Assembly: GCA_947497245.1 (NCBI GenBank)
Contig: CANMFO010000002.1
Location: 744,001-808,000 of the forward strand
Origin: an uncultured Flavobacteriaceae bacterium
GTDB lineage: Bacteria > Bacteroidota > Bacteroidia > Flavobacteriales > Flavobacteriaceae
DNA length: 64,000 bases
Reading direction: 5' to 3'
Shown here: positions 17,569-25,612 of the stretch, piece by piece
Layout of the letters: each line of letters begins with the position of its first letter
Numbering within the stretch: the stretch's first letter is position 1
Notes under the pieces: generated by a model
Told to the model about the DNA's origin: nothing
The model's input: the letters and a program-made list of their open reading frames with translations, nothing else
Database searches by the model: none
Program-made: the position numbers and the translations under genes

Positions 17569-18306
17569 TCAGCTTTTGTCGTTACCGACCTTGGATACCC
17601 TTCCAGATCCCGAAATCTTACTGCTTATCTTTTCTGGATTCCCTTTGTACCGTATATTCCCGGACCCGGAAACCCTTGCGGTGAGCGTCTCCCTCAAAGT
17701 GACCCAAACATTGGAGGAACCGGAAAGTTCAAACTTTCCGTGGCCCACCTCGAGATTGTAGGCCTTTACATTGGAAGAACCCGAAGATCGTATCTGAAGT
17801 TCTTTGGCCGTTCCCTCTAGTTTAAAATTACTCGAGCCCGAAGTGGCTATCTTGACATCATCTGCATCGATGTCCAGATAAATATTGCTGGATCCGGAGA
17901 TCTTGAGGTCCAAATAATCGTTTTTCAAGACCGTTTTTCCGGTAAGGTTTCCAGATCCTGAATGGCGTATGGCATCTAAGCGTTCCACCGGTACCGTTAT
18001 AAAAACGCTTTGGTTTCTGGAAGGCCTCAGATGCACTCCTTTTCTGGGTTTTATGGTCAAGGAACCATTCCTGACCTCGGTCACAATGTTTTCCAACAGG
18101 TTGTCCTCCCCTTTTAGGGTCAATTCCCCTTCCGTGCCGGCTACCAGAGTAATCTCGAAAAACCCTGAAACCGAGAGGTTTCTGTAATCCGTTGTCTTCC
18201 GTTCGATGGTGACCACGTTCCCATTGCCCTTGATCCTCTTGCCCCATTGGGCGTGCGTGGCGGTCATACTTAAAACCACCAGCCCTATTGTTATCAGTTT
18301 TTTCAT
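17569..18306 (-). CDS. Head-GIN domain (DUF2807) exported protein embedded in the array
   Basis: 245 residues with a signal peptide (1-19, cleavage at HAQ). GNGNVVTIERKTTDYRNLSVSGF at the start of the mature part is the hallmark of the head-GIN domain. It then shows repeated SGSSN/SGSGN turns (HSGSGNL, ISGSSNI, TSGSSNF, SSGSSNV, LSGSSNV, VSGSGNI, ISGSGRV), the right-handed beta-helix repeat style of DUF2807, forming an elongated periplasmic or surface protein. No catalytic residues are known for the family. It sits between P4 (78 bp upstream) and P3 (30 bp downstream) on the same strand, and its leader contains an AT-only 15-bp palindrome. Whether it works with a neighbouring permease, for example by binding the same ligand, is only suggested by position. 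Confidence 0.93.
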   Translation of the reverse strand: MKKLITIGLVVLSMTATHAQWGKRIKGNGNVVTIERKTTDYRNLSVSGFFEITLVAGTEGELTLKGEDNLLENIVTEVRNGSLTIKPRKGVHLRPSRNQSVFITVPVERLDAIRHSGSGNLTGKTVLKNDYLDLKISGSSNIYLDIDADDVKIATSGSSNFKLEGTAKELQIRSSGSSNVKAYNLEVGHGKFELSGSSNVWVTLRETLTARVSGSGNIRYKGNPEKISSKISGSGRVSKVGNDKS

Positions 18307-18317
18307 TTTTGTTTTTT

Positions 18318-18332
18318 TAATATTGAATATTA
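18318..18332. other. AT-only palindrome before the head-GIN gene
   Basis: TAATATTGAATATTA, two 7-bp arms around one base, 11 bp upstream of the head-GIN start codon in the 78-bp gap after P4. All arm bases are A or T, so chance is a serious explanation. Confidence 0.2.
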
Positions 18333-18384
18333 TTTTTCTTATTTCGTCCGTAATACTTTCATCGCAAGAAAAGTGTTTCCAATG

Positions 18385-20745
18385 TCACTCCTCCCGCAAC
18401 GCATTTACGGGATTCTTGTTCGCCGCCCGGATGGCTTGGCTCCCCACGGTAAGCAGGGCGATCAAAAGGGCAATTAGTCCCGCTCCCAAGAAGTACCAGA
18501 AGTTCAACGGGATCCGATAGGCAAAACCAGATAGCCAATCGCTTGTCAACAAATAGGCTATGGGCAAGGCGATTAGAATGGATACCAGGACCAACTTTGC
18601 AAATTCACTGGACAGCATCAACGTGATCTGCGCGGCCGTCTGGCCGAGTACCTTTCGGATGCTGATTTCCCTGCGCCTTCTTTCAGCGGTGAAGATGGCC
18701 AATCCAAATAGCCCCAAACACGATATCAATATGGCCATTCCGGCAAAATACTTCGACAATGTGGCCACCCGTTCCTCCGATTTATAGAGGGCCCGATAAT
18801 TATTGTCCAGGAATTCATACTCGAAAGGGAAGCCCGGATTGAACGCCAAGTAAAACTCACGGAGCTGTGCGAGCGCCTCCTGGCCCTTTCCCGCTTCGAT
18901 CCTGACCATTACCTTGTTCACTCCTCCGGGCATCATGGTCATAAACAAGGGCTCTACCTTGTCGTGCAACGACTTGAAGTGAAAATCCTTGATGGTTCCG
19001 ATAATGGTCTTCTCCCCCATGAAATTAATGGTCTTGCCCAGTGGGTTCTCAAGGCCCATGGTCTTGATCGCGGTTTCATTGAATATGATGCCCGTGCTGT
19101 CCGCACCAAATTCCCTGCTAAAACTATGGCCCGTTTCCATCTCCATGCCCAGGGTTTCGATAAGGTCGTAGTCCACCCCTATAATCTGGAACGGCGTGAA
19201 ATTTTCCGGATCCCTTCCCTCCCAGTCCAGCGTGGTGTTCCAGTTGTGCCCCACCATGCTATGGGTAGTGCTGGAGGCGTTCTTTATTCCCGGTAGTTTT
19301 TTTACCTCCGAAACAAAGGTTCTTAGTTGTTCCTTTACCTTGCCCTCCACTTTTAAATGGACAATGTTCTCTTGGTCGTACCCTAAATTTCGGTTTTGCA
19401 CAAACTCAATTTGCTTGTAGACCACAAAGACCGATACGATCAGAATAACGGAAAGGGCGAATTGAACCACTACCAAACCCTTTCGGGTCCATAGTTCGCT
19501 CATAGGGCTGTTCAATTTCCCTTTGAGAATGGCAACAGCATTGAACCCCGATAGGTACAGGGCAGGATAGCTTCCAGAGACAAGGCCGGTGAACAGTGTG
19601 ATTCCAAGGATTGTAAAAATGAAATCCAGATCGAAACCCAGGGCCAATTGCTTTCCGATGATAAGGTTGAATTGCGGAAGAAAGAAAACCACAAAGACAA
19701 TGGCGAGCATTAGGGCCATAAAGGCCGTCAAAACCGATTCGCCGAGAAACTGGAATACAAATGTCCCCCGTTTTGCCCCGACCGCTTTCTTTACACCGAT
19801 TTCCTTTATTCTTTTGGATGCCCTGGCCGTCGATAGGTTCATGAAATTGATGCAGGCGATGAACAGGATAATGAGGGCGATGATGGAGAACAACCGTACA
19901 TATTCTATTCTGCCACCGACCTGTTTCCCGTTCTCATAGGTTCCGTGCAAATAATGGTCGGCATAAGGTACCAGAGCTGCTGTTCGTATGGTGTTTTCGT
20001 TTCTGCTTTTCCGAATCTTTCCCACCTTGGCGTTCAACTGTGCTATATCGGTCCCTTCCTTCAGCAACACGTACACTTGGGGACCACTACTGTTCCATGT
20101 ATGTAGGGAAGTCCATGGCGGTACTTCTTTGGAAGCTTCGGTCGATAGGACAAAATCAAAATTTACCGTAGAGCTGGGAGGAACATCCTCAAAGACGCCG
20201 GAGACCCGGAACTGTCTTGTTTGCTCAAATTCCACTACCCGGCCCAGAATGTCGTCGGTGCTGCCGAACAAATTCGTCGCCAGCGTTTTGGAAACCACGA
20301 TCGAGTTCCTATCGGAAAGCACCCGATCTTTTTCCCCCTGAATCAGATTATAAGAAAAAATGTTGAAGTAGTCCTTTCCCACAAGCTGTCCGACGGCCTT
20401 TAAATTGTTTTCTTCAACAGCAAGGGCATGTTTTCCAAACCAAGAGGGCTGAATCGTGGCAGCGGCGAATTCCACTTCGGGCATTTCTTCGACAAGGACC
20501 TCGGCCATTGGACCTGAGGTTTCTATTATGGTCGAAACACCATCATTGAACTGCAAATGCTCCACTACCTGATAAATCCTGGAACTATTTTCATGAAACT
20601 TGTCCACCTGTAGCTCGTCGTTCACCCAAAGGGCTATCAATAGGGCACAGGCCAGGCCGGTCGACAGGCCCACCAGATTTATCAAGAAAGCGCTTTTATG
20701 TCTTTTGATGTTTCGGATGAAAAGTAATACGTTGTGTTTTAACAT
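18385..20745 (-). CDS. P4: FtsX/MacB-type ABC permease (KHN-LF-RNIK subgroup)
   Basis: 786 residues from the ATG at 20745, the shortest complete member. The frame stays open for 62 codons further upstream, but that stretch overlaps P5 and lacks coding character, while the ATG gives the family start MLKHNVLLFIRNIK and places His51 correctly. Membrane segments lie at about 20-41, 284-304, 329-352, 369-394, 425-448, 662-684, 714-733 and 752-772. Coupling helices are KEIGVKKAVGA (314-324) and REISIRKVLGQ (692-702); the tail is NPVNALREE. The C-terminal region is very close to P3 and P5 while the first periplasmic domain is much less so. P5 ends 32 bp upstream of this start; the head-GIN gene follows 78 bp downstream. 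Confidence 0.95.
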   Translation of the reverse strand: MLKHNVLLFIRNIKRHKSAFLINLVGLSTGLACALLIALWVNDELQVDKFHENSSRIYQVVEHLQFNDGVSTIIETSGPMAEVLVEEMPEVEFAAATIQPSWFGKHALAVEENNLKAVGQLVGKDYFNIFSYNLIQGEKDRVLSDRNSIVVSKTLATNLFGSTDDILGRVVEFEQTRQFRVSGVFEDVPPSSTVNFDFVLSTEASKEVPPWTSLHTWNSSGPQVYVLLKEGTDIAQLNAKVGKIRKSRNENTIRTAALVPYADHYLHGTYENGKQVGGRIEYVRLFSIIALIILFIACINFMNLSTARASKRIKEIGVKKAVGAKRGTFVFQFLGESVLTAFMALMLAIVFVVFFLPQFNLIIGKQLALGFDLDFIFTILGITLFTGLVSGSYPALYLSGFNAVAILKGKLNSPMSELWTRKGLVVVQFALSVILIVSVFVVYKQIEFVQNRNLGYDQENIVHLKVEGKVKEQLRTFVSEVKKLPGIKNASSTTHSMVGHNWNTTLDWEGRDPENFTPFQIIGVDYDLIETLGMEMETGHSFSREFGADSTGIIFNETAIKTMGLENPLGKTINFMGEKTIIGTIKDFHFKSLHDKVEPLFMTMMPGGVNKVMVRIEAGKGQEALAQLREFYLAFNPGFPFEYEFLDNNYRALYKSEERVATLSKYFAGMAILISCLGLFGLAIFTAERRRREISIRKVLGQTAAQITLMLSSEFAKLVLVSILIALPIAYLLTSDWLSGFAYRIPLNFWYFLGAGLIALLIALLTVGSQAIRAANKNPVNALREE

Positions 20746-20777
20746 GACTGATTTTTTTGATTGATGTGATCGTTGTT

Positions 20778-23153
20778 TTATTCTTCCCGCAACGCATTTA
20801 CGGGATTTCGGTTCGCGGCGCGCATTGCCTGGCTTCCCACGGTCAATATGGCCACAAGGAAAACGAGTAGTCCCGCGCCCAGGAAGTACCACACCCGCAA
20901 CGGAATCCGATAGGCAAAACCCGACAGCCAATTATTGGCCAGGAGATAGGCGATGGGTAGGGCGATCAGCAGCGATATCAGGACCAACTTGGCAAATTCG
21001 CTGGAGAGCATCACCATGACCTGGGAGGCGCTCTGTCCCAGCACTTTTCGGATACTGATTTCCTTTTTGCGCCGTTCCGCGGTGAAGGTGGCCAGTCCGA
21101 AGAGTCCCAAACAGGAGATGAGTATGGCCAATCCGGCAAAATATTTGGACAGGGTGGCCACGCGCTGTTCCGAAATATATAGTTTCTGATAGGCACTATC
21201 GAGGAAGGTAAAATCGAAGGTCAGCCCTGGGTTGAAATCAGCGTACAAACGGGTCAGTGCGTTCAGGGTCGCTTTTTCCGAACCTGCTTCGATCTTGATT
21301 GCCAAGGTGTTTACCCATTGGGTCTTACAAAGGAACGCCATGGGCTTGATCTCTTCATACAGCGATTTGAAGTTAAAATCCTTGACCACCCCAATGATCT
21401 CCCTATTGGGTCCGCGCATATCGATCACGGTGCCTATCGGGTTCTCGAGCCCCATCAATTTTACCGCGGTTTCGTTCAGGATTATCTTCGATTCGTTATT
21501 GCCGAATTCGGCCACATAGGACCGACCTTCCTTGAGCTCAATGCCCATAGTTTCAATAAGGTCTTGGCCAACATGTGCGTGCCAAAACTCCAGACCTTTT
21601 GTTTCTTCGGTCTGGCCCGGCCAGGAATGGCCCGAGGAGGAATTGTTGTAATCGGTCATGCTTCCCTGCATATAAGAAGCATTGACCACCCCGGGAATGA
21701 GTTTGGCTTCCGCAAGAAAGGCGTCCATATTTTCCAATAAACTGCCTTCCCTTTCAAAAACGAGGACGTTGTCCTTGTCGTATCCGAGGTTTTTTGACTG
21801 TACAAATTCAAGTTGCATGTAGATTACGGCAACGGCGACGATGAGCACTATGGACAGGCTAAATTGGAAAACGACCAATCCTTTTCGGGTCAACAACTCA
21901 CTAAAAGAGGTATTCATTTTTCCCTTTAAGATAGTGGCCGGTTTGAATTTCGATAGGTACAGTGCCGGATAACTCCCGGAGATCAGACCGGTGAAAAGCG
22001 TTATGGACAGCATTCCCAACATAAGCTGGCGCTCCGGGAGCAACACCAATTCCTTGCCCGTAACGATATTGAACCAGGGCAAGAAGGCCATTACGAGCAA
22101 AACCGCAACGAAAAGGGAACAAACGGCCAGCAAGGTGGATTCCGTCAGGAACTGGACGACCAGGGATCTTCTGCTCGCACCCGCCGCTTTTTTTACCCCT
22201 ACCTCCTTAAGCCTTCTGGAGGCCCTTGCGGTGGAAAGGTTCATGAAATTGATACTGGCAATGACCAAAACAAAAAGACCTATGATCGAGAACAAGATCA
22301 CATAGTTTATCCTACCTCCGGCCTGCGCCCCATTTTCAAAGCGGCCGCGCAGGTATTTTTTGGCGTAGGGATAAAGAAAGACCTCGGCCTTGGCCCGCTC
22401 GTTCTTTGCCGTGATGAAATCTTTCATTTTTGCGTTAAGGGCTTCAATATTTGTTCCAGGGGCCAGCGTCACAAAGACCTCTGAGCTATTGCTGCCCCAA
22501 TGGACGTAATCTGGATTTCTAAGCTCCATGAACTTGGCGCGCGTTAACAGAAAGTCGAAATGCACCGAGGAATTCTCCGGAATCTCGAAAATGCCCGAAA
22601 CCATGAATGCCTCATCGATCTCTTCCTCGCCATTGGTGATATGGATCGCTTTGCCCATGGGATCGGCCCCTTTTCCAAAAAAACTGTCGGCCAATCCCTT
22701 TGAAATCAGCACGGAGTTGGAACCGCTCAGGGCGGTTTCCTTATCCCCCGCCAGCAGCGGATAGGAAAACACCTGCAAATAATCCTCGCTCACCATATAA
22801 CCGTTGGCTTTCCGTTTTTTTTCTTCCCGTTCGAGCAAGGCGCTGGAGTCGAATCCGTACACCGAGGTTGCCCATTCAATTTCGGGTACTTCCTGTTGTA
22901 GTGCCTGGAGCATCAGGTCCGAATTGGTGGTCCGGGTAACGATATCCCCGGAGCCGTTCTCCGTATTGCGCAAAACTTGGTACAAATGGGACTCGTTTTC
23001 ATGGAACTTGTCCATCTGTAGTTCATCGGAGACCCACAGATATACCATCAAGGTGCAGGCCAGACCTGTTGAGAGCCCTACCAAGTTGATCAAAAAGCTG
23101 TTTTTGTACTTCTTGATATTTCGAATAAATAGTACAATGTTGTGTTTAAGCAT
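20778..23153 (-). CDS. P5: FtsX/MacB-type ABC permease (KHN-LF-RNIK subgroup)
   Basis: 791 residues, opening MLKHNIVLFIRNIK, with VSDELQMDKFHEN at about 41-53 (His51). Coupling helices are KEVGVKKAAGA (316-326) and KEISIRKVLGQ (697-707); the tail is NPVNALREE. The second periplasmic domain carries the recurring elements ILNETAVKLMGLENPIG and IIGVVKDFNFKSL. It resembles P4 strongly in the membrane blocks and moderately in the periplasmic parts, fitting a tandem duplicate that has diverged outside the membrane. It lies 62 bp downstream of P6, a gap in which I see neither hairpin nor promoter, and 32 bp upstream of P4. Confidence 0.95.
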   Translation of the reverse strand: MLKHNIVLFIRNIKKYKNSFLINLVGLSTGLACTLMVYLWVSDELQMDKFHENESHLYQVLRNTENGSGDIVTRTTNSDLMLQALQQEVPEIEWATSVYGFDSSALLEREEKKRKANGYMVSEDYLQVFSYPLLAGDKETALSGSNSVLISKGLADSFFGKGADPMGKAIHITNGEEEIDEAFMVSGIFEIPENSSVHFDFLLTRAKFMELRNPDYVHWGSNSSEVFVTLAPGTNIEALNAKMKDFITAKNERAKAEVFLYPYAKKYLRGRFENGAQAGGRINYVILFSIIGLFVLVIASINFMNLSTARASRRLKEVGVKKAAGASRRSLVVQFLTESTLLAVCSLFVAVLLVMAFLPWFNIVTGKELVLLPERQLMLGMLSITLFTGLISGSYPALYLSKFKPATILKGKMNTSFSELLTRKGLVVFQFSLSIVLIVAVAVIYMQLEFVQSKNLGYDKDNVLVFEREGSLLENMDAFLAEAKLIPGVVNASYMQGSMTDYNNSSSGHSWPGQTEETKGLEFWHAHVGQDLIETMGIELKEGRSYVAEFGNNESKIILNETAVKLMGLENPIGTVIDMRGPNREIIGVVKDFNFKSLYEEIKPMAFLCKTQWVNTLAIKIEAGSEKATLNALTRLYADFNPGLTFDFTFLDSAYQKLYISEQRVATLSKYFAGLAILISCLGLFGLATFTAERRKKEISIRKVLGQSASQVMVMLSSEFAKLVLISLLIALPIAYLLANNWLSGFAYRIPLRVWYFLGAGLLVFLVAILTVGSQAMRAANRNPVNALREE

Positions 23154-23215
23154 AGCTTCAGTATTTAATGGTTATGGCTCAAAAAGTGTCGTATGTTCCA
23201 ATTTCTGTTATTGCT

Positions 23216-25597
23216 TTATTCTTCCCTCAGCGCATTCACAGGGTTGTTACTGGCCGCCCTATAGCTTTGCCAGCTAACCGTTGTCAGGGCAATTCCCATG
23301 GTGACAAGTCCACCAATGCCCATGAGGCCCCAATTCAGATCGGTCTTATGGGCAAAGCCTTCGAGCCATTTGCCCGTGGCGTACCAGGTAATGGGTACCG
23401 AAATGAAAAATGCGAGGAACACCCATTTCAGGAACGATTTGTTCAGCAGCACGATGATTTGGGAGACTGTGGCACCGTTTACCTTTCGAATACCTATTTC
23501 CTTGGTCCTCCGTGCCATGGCATAGGATGCAAGTGCAAAGAGGCCCACACAGGAAAGGATAATCGCCAATATCGAAAACCAGGCAATAATTGTATTGACC
23601 CGTTCGTATTCCTTGTAGAACGCGTGGAGCTTAGCATCCGCAAAAAAGTGATCGAAGGTGGCCTCGGGGAGGATGGATTCCCATTTTTCCCGAAGCAACT
23701 GAAGTATTTGAAGGCTCGCTCCTTTTTTCGCCCTTACAGTGAGGTAGTCCCAATCTGCAAAATTTTCCCTTTCGGAATAAAAATGTGCCAAGGGCTGCAT
23801 CTCGTGTTGTGCCCCTTGGTAACTGAAATCTTCAATGACGCCGATTATCCGGTAGGGTGTGCCGCTTTCGGAACCTTCCCGTACAATTTGCCCCTCGGCG
23901 TCTTGGAAGCCGAGCCGGTCCATAGCGGTCCGATTTAGAACCACGGTCCTTTCCAAGGATGCCCTGTCTTTATCAAAGCCTTGTCCGCTGACGATGGGAA
24001 TGCCCAGGGTCCTAAAATAATTTTCCCCGACATAGGCCTTTCTAAGGCTTATGACCTGCAGATCGCTCTTGGCCTCGGGATAAAAGGCGTTGTAATTTTC
24101 GTCGTAATCGCCGGGGACACTTCCCGTAAATCCGACCGAGGTCACATAGGGGCTGGCCTCCAGTTCCTTTGCGATGACCTCCAAGTTTTGCGAGGTCGCC
24201 TCCAGATCCTTGAACTGCCAATAGTTTGTTTGGGCTATAATGACGTTTTCCTTGTCGAACTTCGGATCTTTTTCCATCATGAAGCTAATCTGTTTTCGGA
24301 TTAGAAATGTCCCCGAAATCAATACCATGGCAATGGCGAACTGCAGCACAATGGAGGAATACTTCGAAAGAGAGGGTTTGTCTCCCGAAAGCAATTTTCC
24401 GCGAAGGCTCTCGATAAGTTTGGCGCGCGCCCATACAAAAGAGGGCACCAATCCCGAAACAAGGCCCACGAACAGCCATATCGACAACAACAAGGGCACG
24501 AAAAATGAAGTTTTGAACGAATCCAGGTTCAACTCGGTCTCGAATATCTGGTTAAAGGAAGGAAGCAGGAAAAAAGACATCAGGAAGACCCCAAAAAGTA
24601 CGGCTACAAGGCTGATCAGCAAGGATTCGGTCACGATCTGCCTGAACAAGTGCCCTTTGTGCGCCCCATGTACCTTTTTGATTCCAATCTCCCGGGTCCG
24701 CGATAGCGTATTCGTTATCGTCAAATTGATAAAATTGATAATGGCAATGCCCAAAATACCCAGGGCGATCAACGCCAAAATGGTAATCAGGGTCTGGTTC
24801 GATTCCGCTTCGGCGTGATAATCGGCAAACGGTAACAAATGCAGTTCCGTTTTATTTTTTCCCAGGGGGAGAAAATTTTCCTTGACCATATTCTGGAATT
24901 TGTCCTGAAGGGTCCTGGGGGCAATACCATCCTGGAGCACCACATACGTCTGGGAAAAAGTATTGTACCAGTCGTGAACCTCCTTTATCCATGGAGAAAT
25001 CGCCTCCCCGGTTTCATATGAGGCAACGATATCAAACTTTACCGATGAATTTTCGGGAATATCGACCACTCCCTTCACCGTTAGGTATACGTCTTCAAAA
25101 CCTTTTTGGAACTGCTTGCCCACCGCCGATGAGGTGCCAAAATACTTCTCCGCAAAAGGCCTGCTTATAACAACACCGTACCGGTCATCGAGCGCTTTGG
25201 TAGGGGATCCTTCAATAAAGGGAAAGGTAAATACAGAAAAGAAGCCTTGGTCCACATAAAAAATGTTTTCCTCAAAAGCCACATCACCATGACTCAATCG
25301 ATATCCATCCCAATCGAAGATGCGGGTACCGTTGACCACTTCCGGTATATCTTCAAACATTTGGGGCAGTACCAACCCCTTGGTCATATTGCTATTGCCA
25401 TCCTTAGTTCTTTCCTGGACCCTATAGATATTGGCCAAATTATCGTTGAAATCGTTGTAGGTGAAGTCATTGTACACGAACAGAGCGAGCACAAGAAAGG
25501 CCGCGATGCCGATTCCAAGGCCCAATATGTTGATCAAAAAAGTGCTTTTGTTCTTTTTGATGTTTCGCAAGAACAGCGATAGATTGTGTTTTAACAT
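23216..25597 (-). CDS. P6: FtsX/MacB-type ABC permease
   Basis: 793 residues. The start MLKHNLSLFLRNIKKNK is like P3-P5, but the remainder differs: position 51 is Asn, not His, the GGRI stretch is missing, and the first periplasmic half is short, so the first coupling helix REIGIKKVHGA comes early (302-312). The second is KEIGIRKVNGA (699-709), the Asn form shared with P7, and both continue into LLNKxFxKWV. The tail is NPVNALREE. P6 thus looks like a hybrid of the P5-type N-terminus and the P7-type C-terminus, which could reflect past recombination or simply descent. It is 15 bp downstream of P7, close enough for translational coupling. Confidence 0.95.
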   Translation of the reverse strand: MLKHNLSLFLRNIKKNKSTFLINILGLGIGIAAFLVLALFVYNDFTYNDFNDNLANIYRVQERTKDGNSNMTKGLVLPQMFEDIPEVVNGTRIFDWDGYRLSHGDVAFEENIFYVDQGFFSVFTFPFIEGSPTKALDDRYGVVISRPFAEKYFGTSSAVGKQFQKGFEDVYLTVKGVVDIPENSSVKFDIVASYETGEAISPWIKEVHDWYNTFSQTYVVLQDGIAPRTLQDKFQNMVKENFLPLGKNKTELHLLPFADYHAEAESNQTLITILALIALGILGIAIINFINLTITNTLSRTREIGIKKVHGAHKGHLFRQIVTESLLISLVAVLFGVFLMSFFLLPSFNQIFETELNLDSFKTSFFVPLLLSIWLFVGLVSGLVPSFVWARAKLIESLRGKLLSGDKPSLSKYSSIVLQFAIAMVLISGTFLIRKQISFMMEKDPKFDKENVIIAQTNYWQFKDLEATSQNLEVIAKELEASPYVTSVGFTGSVPGDYDENYNAFYPEAKSDLQVISLRKAYVGENYFRTLGIPIVSGQGFDKDRASLERTVVLNRTAMDRLGFQDAEGQIVREGSESGTPYRIIGVIEDFSYQGAQHEMQPLAHFYSERENFADWDYLTVRAKKGASLQILQLLREKWESILPEATFDHFFADAKLHAFYKEYERVNTIIAWFSILAIILSCVGLFALASYAMARRTKEIGIRKVNGATVSQIIVLLNKSFLKWVFLAFFISVPITWYATGKWLEGFAHKTDLNWGLMGIGGLVTMGIALTTVSWQSYRAASNNPVNALREE

Positions 25598-25612
25598 AAC
25601 AGTTTTTTTAGT

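Noticed and set aside
20746-20931. A 62-codon N-terminal extension of P4
   Set aside because: It overlaps the end of P5 in another frame, has no membrane or family features, and the ATG at 20745 gives the conserved start and places His51 correctly.
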